This document shows, piece after piece, positions 34,865-44,014 of a stretch of DNA of 64,000 bases; position 1 is the stretch's first letter, and each line of letters starts with the position of its first letter. The notes under the pieces were generated by a model, which worked only from the letters and a program-made list of their open reading frames with translations, searched no databases and was not told the origin of the DNA. Location of the stretch: positions 525,947 through 589,946 of the forward strand of contig KQ964262.1 in NCBI GenBank assembly GCA_001566295.1, read 5' to 3'. Made by a program: the position numbers and the translations under genes. Source of the DNA: Microdochium bolleyi. Lineage: Eukaryota > Ascomycota > Sordariomycetes > Xylariales > Microdochiaceae.

Positions 34865-35782
34865 TCACCTCCGGACAGCGAAAAACACGATTATCGCGAC
34901 GATTAGCTGCCCAATGCTGATCACATAGCTGGAGGCACTAACGCCATGCTTGGACACGTCCTTGTGCACCTTGGTGCTTCTGCTCTCATCTTTCTCAAGA
35001 TCACTCTCCAGATCCTTCAGAGCTTTCTTGACGAGCTTGACGAGCTCGTGCGACTTCTCCGGGCTGAGGGCGGCAGCTCTCGCGAGCCGGCGCTTGACCT
35101 TGTCCAGGTCGAATTTCCCATCGGGCACGGCCGCCTGGGGTACGGGCTGCTGTGATCGACTGCCAGGAGAGACTGCACTCCCGGGCGCCTGCTGTGGGTC
35201 GGGTCCAAGTGCGATCAGGTCTCCGCCAGCCGACGAGTCCTGCTCCGGGCCGGAGACCTCGAGCTGGAGGAAATGCTGCACCTCGCACCAAAAGTCCGTG
35301 ATGCCGTCGTTGTAGTGCCGCAAGACGGCCTTCTCGAGACTGTCTCTGGCACCGGCGAGCGCGATCCTGTTCCCACCCCACATGAGCCAGGACAGGGCCA
35401 GGTTGTCCAGGCTGTGGAGTATCGCGAGGGCTTGGTCGGCGAGCTCAGTCAGCGTCTCCATCCACACCTTCTCCTGCTCCGCGAGCTCATCTCTCCAGCC
35501 CTGGTCGTTGTCGTAGAGCTTCAAGTTGGTGATGATGGCGTGGAAGAGCTTGGTGGCCTTGACCGCGCCCTTCTCCTCCCAGCGGAGTAGCACCTTTCTG
35601 TCATCTGCTCCGCTCCGCCACGAGAACTCAAAAAGACCTCTCTTGACGGGTACTCTGCTGAATGCGATGCTCTCCGAGACGGTGTCATTGCGTTCCACGT
35701 CGGCGGGTCGTCGGCTTGGCCGCGCAGGTCCCTGGCGGGGGCTGCTAATGCTTGACTGCGCTGAGCGGCGCGAGTTGGGCAT
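34865..35782 (-). CDS. Orphan protein with a C-terminal tail anchor (305 aa)
   Basis: Single exon. No family recognised. The N-terminus is Ser/Arg/Pro-rich; residues about 45-170 are predicted helical and charged with several Trp (FEFSWRSGADDRK, WRDELAEQEKVWMETLTELA, LALSWLMWGGNRIALAG). A Gln/Pro-rich linker follows, then a Lys/Glu coiled-coil-like stretch (KVKRRLARAAALSPEKSHEL, KKALKDLESDLEKDESRS). The protein ends with one hydrophobic segment, SYVISIGQLIVAIIVFFAVR, and only one or two basic residues, which is the layout of a tail-anchored protein facing the cytosol on ER or mitochondrial membrane. It is the nearest gene to the small-membrane-protein family at 36.9-42.5 kb, but shows no sequence relation to it. 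Confidence 0.72.
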   Translation of the reverse strand: MPNSRRSAQSSISSPRQGPARPSRRPADVERNDTVSESIAFSRVPVKRGLFEFSWRSGADDRKVLLRWEEKGAVKATKLFHAIITNLKLYDNDQGWRDELAEQEKVWMETLTELADQALAILHSLDNLALSWLMWGGNRIALAGARDSLEKAVLRHYNDGITDFWCEVQHFLQLEVSGPEQDSSAGGDLIALGPDPQQAPGSAVSPGSRSQQPVPQAAVPDGKFDLDKVKRRLARAAALSPEKSHELVKLVKKALKDLESDLEKDESRSTKVHKDVSKHGVSASSYVISIGQLIVAIIVFFAVRR

Positions 35783-36334
35783 GATGATCGGTACAGCTGG
35801 AAAGGGCTTGCTGGTGGTTTCCGCTACACGGTTGGAGATTGTCGATGCTTGATCTGGAGTCTTCTCTCTGCGGATCCCGGTATTGAGACGAGCACGATGT
35901 CATGTTTGATCTTTATACCCGTTCTGCTTAGGCGTGAGAACGACCCAAGTTCGAGCTCAGGGTTCTCTTTCAAGCATCGCAGTTTTCTTGAGCCTCGTAG
36001 CTGAGTTTGCATAACCGGCATGGAAGACAATGGAGTCTCTGTCATGCCAAACACAAAGAGAGGAAGCTTGCACTCCCGCATACCACAAGTCATGTCAAAC
36101 TGTACGCAGCGAACAAAGCCGCGGAAATGTTGTGAGCGGGCACGAGAGGCAGCGAAAGCCTCTGGCGAGACGCTTGTACCTCAGGGGTTTAAGTTCACAC
36201 TCTTTGACCCAGGCGTGTGGCACCATATAGCTAACGCCAACTGTGCTACCCACCGGCCTTTCACGCCATATTTCTTTGTGGGGTTGTGTTGCGATACCAC
36301 CCCGGTACACAAAGAAGTAAAGCGTGATCTGGTG
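35783..36334. other. Intergenic, promoter of the tail-anchored orphan
   Basis: About 550 bp without a supported gene. The region next to 35782 must hold the orphan's promoter. Confidence 0.5.
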
Positions 36335-36646
36335 TTACAGACTTATTGTGGCAGCTGCATTCGAGAAGGTGAGAGACTTGAGCTGTATGAGCTCGTAATC
36401 TTCCGGACCCGAGTGCTGTAGGAGTTGGGGGTGGATGTGCCTGCCAAGCTTGATGTCCCCGACTTTCTCGCGCTCTAGCTGCCGGAGGCTACGGGCGTGC
36501 AGATGGCAATGGACTGCTGCTCGGCAACATCCGGAAACCCCTGCCGTGGATCGGTCGGGGGTCTCGGCAGGCGAGTTGAGTGCCCAGGTGGAGTGGAGTC
36601 TTCGTGGCTCGGCAGCTCCCGTCGTGTCATATGCACCGCGGCCCAT
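36335..36646 (-). CDS. Possible small protein starting MGRGAYDTTGAAEP (copy 1)
   Basis: An open frame of 103 codons. The only strong argument for it is comparative: its first 14 codons recur at 38302 going down with 12 of 14 residues identical, and four of the six base changes fall in third codon positions. Similarity begins right at the ATG and the DNA before it is unrelated. After codon 14 the two copies stay alignable at DNA level for about 80 bp but the frame is not kept. It lies 292 bp downstream of membrane-protein copy 1, the same relative place as the second copy. It could instead be a conserved UTR or a partly decayed gene. No known domain; only a distant resemblance to GRGG-type fungal small proteins. 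Confidence 0.35.
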   Translation of the reverse strand: MGRGAYDTTGAAEPRRLHSTWALNSPAETPDRSTAGVSGCCRAAVHCHLHARSLRQLEREKVGDIKLGRHIHPQLLQHSGPEDYELIQLKSLTFSNAAATISL

Positions 36647-36937
36647 GTATAGACACCTACTAGATCATGACGCTTGCGGGACAGCAACCTCGCGATAAAG
36701 TATCCGCACTCTTGAGAACCCTTCGTGATGATAATCGTCTTTTCTAACAATATATACACGTGGTCTACCAAAGTCGACCACTGTCGTGAGTCGAGGCACG
36801 TCTCCCAAAAGTGGTGATGATCCACCGATCAATGTGCTGGCGCCAACATGATGAGAATACCAAAAGTGCAACACCCCAGACCTAAGCGCGAGAAGACCAT
36901 TCTACGATGGACCTTGTCCTCGGAATATTATGCGTGT

Positions 36938-37387
36938 TCAGCCTGCAGGGCCTAGCAGCAGGCCAGCGCGCGAGTCCTGCCTGTGTGTATGTAGAGAACC
37001 GCTGACGCAATGCGAGCAGCATGTGCCATACTGGGCACCCGTCGCAGCATAGGGCCAGCCGACGAGGCTGAACACTGTAATCGGGTGCTGTGAGGAGGAA
37101 CGAGAATGGTCGAACGGCTGGTCTCGGTTTGTATGGTGGGTGCTTGCTAGCTCGAGGTTGTCTTCAGAAAAGGCGCATTAGTATACGACAATCATTCAGC
37201 CCGGACAGGGCGGTCAGTATTTTGGATAGGGCCTTGATGATGTTTCGAGCAGGGACTGACATTGATCTCGAGGGCGCGAAAGGGGCCGGTGACGTCTGCG
37301 CCAGCACTGCAAGAGCAGTGCAGCTGTGGGGAGCAGGGCTACGAGCACGCCGACGATGGCAATCGTGGACTCTGCACTGAGCGCCAT
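36938..37387 (-). CDS. Small single-span membrane protein, family copy 1 (116 aa)
   Basis: Two exons (37261-37387 and 36938-37161). The 98-nt intron has donor GTCAGT, a textbook branch site TACTAAT at about 37178-37184 and acceptor GAAG. The protein starts MALSAESTIAIVGVLVALLP and TAALLLQCWRRRHR: one membrane span close to the N-terminus, ending in Cys-Trp and a basic cluster, so the C-terminus should be cytosolic by the positive-inside rule. Exon 2 carries two motifs shared with the other copies: LELAS right after the splice site, and PITVFSLVGWPY near the middle. A Ser/His/Gln-rich linker joins them. A TATAAA-type element lies about 100 bp upstream (around 37488-37494). Without splicing the frame stops after 57 residues and the conserved C-terminal motif is missed. 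Function unknown. Confidence 0.7.
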
Positions 37388-38212
37388 GCTGCTGGGCAGA
37401 TAGCGACCTAGTGATAGGGAGAAGAGTGAGAACCTGTAGCCTCTGCCGAGTTTGAAAGAGTACAGAACGCTCTCTGATGGGCGCGGCCGAGATTTATATT
37501 CAGATGTGACGTGAAGAGCCCATTCACAGCATCCCTGTAACAGACGGCCGGGCAATGTGCAGCTACCGGAAGCGGAAAGTAATCTAAATCACAATAGGAG
37601 AGGCGCGTAGCCTTACAGAAACCGAACGTGTCTCCGTGGTCGACAGAAGGTTGCTTCTCATCTCCATCTCATATCCCCCCCGACTCGCTGACTCAACACA
37701 CCGGTATGAGGTGCATAAATGTAGATATGGCCCTATCGGTTTCCTGATTTGCTTTAGATGCGGACGATTGCAGCAGGCTTCGCCACCATAGCCCCCTCAG
37801 AAACCTCCTCCGATCAGCCTACAGCCCACAGCCCACAGCAGAATAACGACAAAATTACTGCGCAATTTCCGTCTCATTGTAGCAAGATATCTGGCGACCT
37901 GTGGGCAACAGATGCATGGATGATGTATCGCATGTGGCTTAGCTGAGGACGGGGAAGACCGAAGTTGAGTGTGGCGGTTTGGCCAAGCAATGCCTCGGCT
38001 GACCTATGGTTTGGCTTGCATAAATCTGATTTTCCGGTAACAACCAACAGTTCTATCGATTGTAACAGGAGAGAATAGTGATCTATGTTTTGTACAAAAG
38101 CATCGACACAGCATGGATGCTTATCCAGGCCGGGCTGAAGATACTGGAGACCAGCCCTGAGTGGAGCATGCCGTTGGGGGACGGGCCCGAACCCCTGTCG
38201 TAGATCGCTTAA
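37388..38212. other. Spacer between family units 1 and 2
   Basis: About 0.8 kb, no supported gene. Contains the TATA-like element of membrane-protein copy 1. Confidence 0.5.
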
Positions 38213-38302
38213 CTACGCTAGTGTAGCTGGCCTCCATAGTTGGAAGCCAGCCTGACAAGCTGGCTCGGAAGCACCCGTCGTGTCGTGGGCGCCGCGGCCC
38301 AT
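38213..38302 (-). CDS. Possible mini-ORF starting MGRGAHDTTGASEP (copy 2)
   Basis: Open for 29 codons after the ATG at 38302, or longer if spliced (a GTAGTT follows ACTAGC at the stop). The N-terminal 14 codons match the ORF at 36646 as described there. It sits 274 bp downstream of membrane-protein copy 2, mirroring copy 1. Coding status is uncertain. Confidence 0.3.
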   Translation of the reverse strand: MGRGAHDTTGASEPACQAGFQLWRPATLA

Positions 38303-38575
38303 GTTGGAGATCCCCCCTTCCCAAGACATGCTCCTGTGCCTTGCTATCGTAGCTTATTGACAAGTGCTGACTGAAATAATCAAACACAGGCGTGGTTCCT
38401 TGTATGCGCCTTTCTATATATCTTTTGACTCCCAAAGACCTGTGGCGCCGCGGTGGGGACGGCCCCTCTTCGAGGTGACGCAAAACTGCACCACCGACAC
38501 TTTTGACTACTCCGATGATTGATGCTCGAGCTCTGGGAAAGGAAAGGGCCACTTCAAGCAACGGCGGCCGTAGGC

Positions 38576-38956
38576 CTATTCCGTAGTGCCTGCTAATAGG
38601 CGGTGATGGGGCTCTTGTAGGTGCGGGGAGAGAGGGCTGGTGTAGTAGGAGTAGTGGGTATGTTGATGTGTCGTCGATTGGGGCCAGCCGACGAAACTGA
38701 GGACCGAGATGGATTGCTGGGGGGCGAGGAGAGGATGCTGGAGCGGGTGGCGACGACTCGTTCCGTGGTCGATGCTGGCCAGCTCGAGGTCTTCCAGGAG
38801 CCGGTGGTGGGTGAGATTGTGCGCGAGGTGGGCGTGGGCGGAGGGACGGCGGCGGCGGTGCCTGCGCCAGCACTCGAACAGGAGTGCGGCTGTGGGGAGG
38901 AGGGCGACGAAGACGCCGACAATGGCAATCCCGGCTTCTGCGCTGAGGGCAGCCAT
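38576..38956 (-). CDS. Small single-span membrane protein, family copy 2 (126 aa)
   Basis: Single open frame without the intron seen in copies 1 and 3. It begins MAALSAEAGIAIVGVFVALL and PTAALLFECWRRHRRRR: one span, then Cys-Trp and five to six Arg/His residues. LLEDLELAS matches the post-intron LELAS of copy 1, and SISVLSFVGWPQS matches PITVFSLVGWPY (copy 1) and PVSILNFVGFPH (copy 3). The part between is His/Gln-rich. The linker between membrane segment and LELAS is about 15 residues longer than in the two spliced copies, in line with loss of the intron by retention of a few codons or by retroposition. ATATAAA on the minus strand lies at 39021-39027, about 66 bp upstream. Function unknown; probable type-III (N-out) membrane topology is inference. 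Confidence 0.72.
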   Translation of the reverse strand: MAALSAEAGIAIVGVFVALLPTAALLFECWRRHRRRRPSAHAHLAHNLTHHRLLEDLELASIDHGTSRRHPLQHPLLAPQQSISVLSFVGWPQSTTHQHTHYSYYTSPLSPHLQEPHHRLLAGTTE

Positions 38957-40623
38957 GGTGTTGGCTGTGACCTGATGGTTGTTGAACTGTTGTAGAGTCA
39001 GGGAGGAGGGTTATGGCGGGTTTATATGTCTTTGTGGAAGGGTGTGCCTCTCTTTTGGCCGCACGACCAGAACCGTGCGTCCTGCCCTTGCAATGGCATC
39101 GTCGAGGGCAGGAACATCACACACACCCGATGCTGTCTAAGCCCACTCCCTTCCTGAGTGTCTGGGACAACCCCAGGAGGCTGCGGCCCTCTACTCCCAG
39201 CAGGGCAAATCCCACAAAACTGACATACAAGAATATTCTGGGCTTCATGTCACCGGGGTTCTCTTCAACGATGATGATTCAGGGTATCATCGTTATGAAC
39301 GTGCCCTTGTTTGCTTCGAGGTCCCCTTGAGACTGGCTGCGGGTGAATAAATGCTGCCCCGAGTCAGAACGAGACTCACAAGGCTACTGTCTGCCAGCTG
39401 AAAGCAAGCTCTCTTATGCACACCCCACTCTAAGCAGTATACCCACACCCTCACCCACCACAGCTTGCGGGCAGGGGGCATCGACCCACGAGTGATGAGA
39501 TGGTTCCTGGCAGGTCTGTAAACCCACACCCTTGTCGACGCAACACAGGCCGCGAGGCATACAGATGAGCTTGAGCCGCGAAACCAGGACAGTCTGTTCT
39601 GGAGGTTGCACCCGGCATTGCACCCCCCTCCCAAGAGACCTGGCCCGCCTCATGCTCTCACCGCAACTGTGGAAGGAACTCGTATGCCAGGTCGGCATGA
39701 GTGCAAGTGTGCCCGCTGACAGCACTGGCCGGTACCTGGCCGACACCTGTCTCTCCTGGCCCCATCGAGCCACATCTATACGACTTGCCAGCCGCGGAGA
39801 GCCTCTTGAGGAATAAAGCTCATCTTTGTAGCTTGTCACTATGCGGGGCGAGCTACGCAGTCCAGATTGACAGAGAAGCCAGGACCGCATCCCTCCAGAC
39901 TTTTTGTTTACAGCTAGATCACTTTTCACCTTTGGTCAGGGTGGCGTGCTTGAACGTCGGATGCAAGCAAGTTACAGGTCGGCGGCACGTTCCGCGCCAG
40001 AGCCCTAATGAGTGGACCATGGCGGGTTGTGCCTTCGGGGTAAGCGGGTCGATTGCTTGCGGGGGTAGAGATCTAACGTCAATCGAGGTCGCTGGCAGCG
40101 ACGCAACTGTGCGGAACATGCCCGGGAGATAGCACTGGCGGCAACAGCCACTTGGGACGCACGCTCAAGGGCATGCAGTGTGCCTGCCCATGCACATCGA
40201 CCGAGCACAGGCCATCACCTAGCTGACCTCGCAATGATACCACATGCAGCTCAGTGCCCGCAGATCAGCGAGGGTGGTCTGCGGGAGGATACAACGCCAG
40301 CCCGCATCTTGGCTGCGAGATGCCTACTGGCGCAGGGGACCGCCGCCATGCCCCGAAGGCCGCGCACCGTTGTTGGTGTAGTGGAGCCACGCCGTCAGCC
40401 TGTGAAGCCTGAGCGAACTTGGACTGCTGGAGGTTCCTTCGGTGCCAAGTCTTGGCAGCAAGAGGCAATAGCGAGGCCTGGAAGAGTATCAACGTGAGCA
40501 TATGCCTTTCGTTGAGCTAACAGAGGCATGCTGAGAGGAGAAAGTGCCGGGCGACGACCTGTGAACGAAGCGGGAGGTGGGAGACGAGACCATGTCATGT
40601 CGTGGGCACGACAAGTTGCGCTC

Positions 40624-40689
40624 GCCGCTAACCCCTTCTGGATTTAAAATCATCTCAAGTGATTTTCAAGTCAAGAAGCGGTTAGCGGC
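40624..40689. repeat. Imperfect hairpin, about 30-bp arms, 7-nt loop
   Basis: Left arm 40624-40652 starts GCCGCTAACC and ends AAAATCA; right arm 40660-40689 is its near reverse complement, ending GGTTAGCGGC. About 25 of 30 positions pair; the outer 10 pair perfectly. Could be a collapsed miniature transposon or an RNA hairpin. Confidence 0.7.
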
Positions 40690-41649
40690 TGATTTCAGGG
40701 TGGAGACAAATCCGTGTCCCACCCTAGACGCCCTGCAGTCCAGGCTATGCCACGCTTTGCTGGCATCGTTGAGCATGCGGAGATGGTTTGCGCCGTAGGA
40801 AATTTTCTTGATGTGTCTGGCCGAGCCGCGCGCTGGGGAGACACGCTCTCCGGCGGCTAGAGGCTGGAGTCAAAGAGCTAGCTCAGTGACGAATCCTCGT
40901 GGCTGCCATAGGGTACAGATTCGCGCATCAATGGCCTTTTTTTCTTTTTTCTTTAGGGCACCTGCCTCGGCATGCTCAAGCCTAGCACGATTAAGAATAC
41001 AGCGTACTCACCAGGAGCTTACTGCCTAAAGCCGCCCCTATCTTGTGAAGAGGCGCCTGCTCGTTCGGACTTCCGACCATCCTAACAGTTGTACTTAGTG
41101 CCAGCCCTCGTCTCAAACTAGCAAACGGCAACCCTAAACTGACCGTCGCCGCGTTTGGCTGAACACCTCGCTGGCCAATCGCGCATGAGCACCATTTTTT
41201 GGCTCAAGAGAAGTTCTTATCAGTCTCTCGCTACGCTTGCAGGATACCGTCCTGTCTCTTGTCTGTTCGTTTTAGTCGATATCGCATGTGTGACTGGCGA
41301 ATAGGCTGAGACATATCGCACAAGCATTTTCTGAGGACCGGACACCATTCGCCTGATGGAAGCCTCTAAAAGCCCCTCTAGAATCGCGTCATTTGCGCTC
41401 ACTCGTCGCTGGGGATGCCCGTGGTGATGGTGCCGTGCTCCATCCAATGCGCCCCTTGCCCTCCTCGGTCGGCTCGAAGAAGCAGTGAAGGCTGGAACTT
41501 CACAACCCCTGCGGATTGCCGGCCGGTCCTGAAATCATCTTGGGAGTGGATGATCGCGAGGCCGCATCAGAGCCCATATGTGTGATAATCAAGAGGCCAT
41601 CTGAGTTGTGCTGAAGGTTGCACTCATATGGTTAGAGACCGGTTCAGCT

Positions 41650-41780
41650 GATGAAATTTTGTAGTGCATTCGTGATAAAGTGCGCTTTCCCCTTTCTGGA
41701 CAAAAACTACCGGCCTACGGTAGTTTTTGTCCAGAAAGGGGAAAGCGCACTTTATCACGAATGCACTACAAAATTTCATC
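41650..41780. repeat. Perfect 63-bp inverted repeat with 5-nt loop
   Basis: Left arm 41650-41712 begins GATGAAATTTTGTAGTGCAT, loop GCCTA at 41713-41717, right arm 41718-41780 is its exact reverse complement. The pairing stops abruptly at both outer ends. There are no mismatches in 63 bp, so the arms are either very young, kept identical by gene conversion, or produced by a fold-back artefact in library or assembly. It lies about 285 bp downstream of membrane-protein copy 3, where the other two copies have their mini-ORF. Confidence 0.95.
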
Positions 41781-42063
41781 TCTGCACAATGCTGCAACCT
41801 GATGGGCCAAGTGAATCCCTTGCATATAAGCTAAATATTGTAGTCAATGGCAAATTCCCGCGAGAATGTTGTCTCATATCGTTTTGACCACACACTCCTC
41901 ACCACATATCCCCCAGAAAAGAATTGGCAAAGAATTGTCCCCGTCGCCATGAGCGTTTTTGAGCTGCTCTACGACCTAGATGTGCTCTTCCGACTTCGTT
42001 CGATTGGCAAAATCTCCCCCGAACCGCATCGATGCAAATGCCCACTGCGGCTCTTCACGGTCC

Positions 42064-42516
42064 TTAGCCGGTGCCCTCTTGAAGCACTCCGCGATAGTGC
42101 GTGCTGCTAGCGCATCGCGGGCATGGACTGTTGTGGTTGGCATGATGAGTAGCAGTGTGAGGGAATCCGACGAAATTGAGTATCGACACAGGGGGCTGCG
42201 TGTAAGGATAAGATCGAGCATGGTGATTCGGTGTGTATGTAAGGCTTGCCAGCTCGGGGTCGTCTGACCGCGAGTAGGAGTAAGCTTGCGGTACATGGAG
42301 GAAACGATCAAAAGAGAGATGAGAGAGCGTGGCTGTGTCTCCAGCAAGACGTCGACGTGGGTGGCCAATGGCGACATTCAACAACGTACAATGAGACGAC
42401 CGAGGCGAACGCCTGCGATGGTGCTTCCTCCAGCATTGTAACAAGATGGCAACTGCCGGGGCGACAGCCAGGACCACGCCTACGATAGCGGTCTCTGCTT
42501 CTGCGCTCAGGGACAT
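42064..42516 (-). CDS. Small single-span membrane protein, family copy 3 (108 aa)
   Basis: Best read as two exons, 42390-42516 and 42064-42263. Exon 1 is 127 nt, exactly the length of exon 1 in copy 1, with the same phase-1 junction, which in both copies rebuilds a Tyr codon (T|AC). The 126-nt intron has donor GTACGT and acceptor GGTCAG; being a multiple of three and free of stops it hides in an uninterrupted 150-codon frame. The protein starts MSLSAEAETAIVGVVLAVAP and continues AVAILLQCWRKHHRRR, then after the splice YDPELAS and later PVSILNFVGFPHT. The C-terminus has two close cysteines (SPCPRCASS). Upstream are CACGTG at 42606-42611 and a CATAAAAAG element at about 42630-42638. Function unknown. 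Confidence 0.72.
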   Translation of the reverse strand: MSLSAEAETAIVGVVLAVAPAVAILLQCWRKHHRRRSPRSSHCTLLNVAIGHPRRRLAGDTATLSHLSFDRFLHVPQAYSYSRSDDPELASLTYTPNHHARSYPYTQPPVSILNFVGFPHTATHHANHNSPCPRCASSTHYRGVLQEGTG

Positions 42517-42605
42517 ACTAGATGTGTAGTGTCCTTTCTGTAAGCCGAGTGGTTGTGGGGAGCGTCGGTGCAGTGGGCAAGGCATGTCTTTCCTCTCACT
42601 TCCGT

Positions 42606-42638
42606 CACGTGATTCTGGGCGGAGGGTCAGCTTTTTAT
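42606..42638 (-). promoter_or_regulatory. Promoter elements of membrane-protein copy 3
   Basis: CACGTG (E-box type, target of bHLH factors such as Cbf1-like proteins) at 42606-42611 and a TATA-like CATAAAAAG at about 42630-42638, 90-120 bp before the ATG at 42516. Confidence 0.45.
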
Positions 42639-44014
42639 GTGCAGGAAGCAAGGTCAGACATGAGCATGAATGGGCGGAGCTCCGTGCTCGTGCTTGGAGT
42701 ACTCATGTATCCCTCAGGTACCGTCCTAGTCCTCTGATCCTGGCGTAACACCCAAAGGAACACAAGCTACTGACCATTCGGGTGTAGCGTGGACGGCCTG
42801 CACAGTGCACACATGGTTGCAGTCAGGTTCTGCTGTAGCACGAGCCTAGAATTCAGTGATGTCCACATCGAGAAGGTTGACATTGTAATCACTTGGACAA
42901 GTGTTATAGGAATTCTCCGAGTAAGTAAGTCGTCCAAGGATTCCCAGACGAGCTCAGCTGAGATTCTCAATGCAACAAGCCGCATTCGTCGGCCTTGCCC
43001 CAAGCTACATATCGTCTTCCCACGACTCCTTGCAAGTCTCCCTGCGGGAATGGTTAAATCTCACACAGTTTCTGCCTATACTCATTTCTAGCTCTCTAGC
43101 AGGAGGGCCAGCCTTGAGCTCAGCCCGGCAGTGCAACAACGCGGTACATATATACAACAGCCGTGAACCATAGCAGTACCTGCTGGTACAGCCGTGCTCC
43201 CCCCCGTAGGCCGCGGCAGCCTGGACGAGGCGCAGCGAGGCGTATCACGTGAGTCAGGCAGAGGCTACTTGCGTCACGTGACTGGCCGCAGCCGCTCGGC
43301 ATACGTCACGTGATTTCCTTCGTGGCCAATACCTGAGGCCGGACGCAGCCTGCAGGACTGCTCGTGCCAACTAAAAACTGGGAAGCTGGGCATGGTGCAT
43401 GAAGTCCTTCACAGATCGGGATTGGGGCGAAGCAGCTTCGTACAGGGGAGTCTCCCACACCGAGCGGTGCGGTACTCGGGTGGTCCTGTAGCTCCGATGG
43501 GGGGATCATGCCAAGATTATATCGGAGTATCAAGCTTTCCCAAGAGGCTCAGGCCTGCCTGTGGTCTCTCCCGGGCTAGGATAGGTACTGTATTGGATGC
43601 TAACCCGGGGTGGTCATCAGTTCGTGGTGGAACCGGGTGCCTTTATTCAATCTCAGCCCGTTGCTCGCCGCTATATTCACAGTGCAACGCGAAACCCCGT
43701 TTTCCCACTGCGGTCTGCATGCTCGTGTGGCCTGGAGTTGCAGTCCTCAAACGCACGCAAGCATGTTGACATGCAGATTCTCTGTGGAGTAGTATTTCAA
43801 CCGATGAGTGCCTGCCGCACTTGGCAGTGGTATATTTCTTACAGGATTTCTTTATTTGTCGTGAAAGAATTCTATCCACACATGCCTGGAGTTGCAAATG
43901 GGCACTGCCCACGTCTGGGAGCAGTACTATCTGGAGGAAGCACCGACGACACGACCAGGGAGAAACTGGCAATTCTCGCCCACAGCCATCGTGTACCGCC
44001 TTCCATAAGCCCAA
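42639..44014. other. Intergenic (1.4 kb) with E-box cluster
   Basis: No gene supported. The distal part is the 3' flank of the transporter at 44015. See the CACGTG cluster at 43246-43312. Confidence 0.5.
43246..43312. promoter_or_regulatory. Three CACGTG sites in 67 bp
   Basis: CACGTG at 43246-43251, 43275-43280 and 43307-43312, each followed by A, spaced 29 and 32 bp. The hexamer is palindromic and so has no strand. The nearest promoter is that of membrane-protein copy 3, 0.7 kb away, which has a fourth site. Confidence 0.6.

Larger units (their letters stand above)
38957..42063. other. Gene-poor interval (3.1 kb) between family copies 2 and 3
   Basis: No convincing gene on either strand, and no further copy of the membrane-protein family was found by eye. 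It contains two hairpin elements (40624-40689 and 41650-41780), a T-rich run near 40935-40950, and the TATA-like element of copy 2. Confidence 0.5.

Noticed and set aside
41651..41887. 78-codon frame over the perfect inverted repeat
   Set aside because: Its first half is just both arms of the palindrome read through; no independent coding signal.
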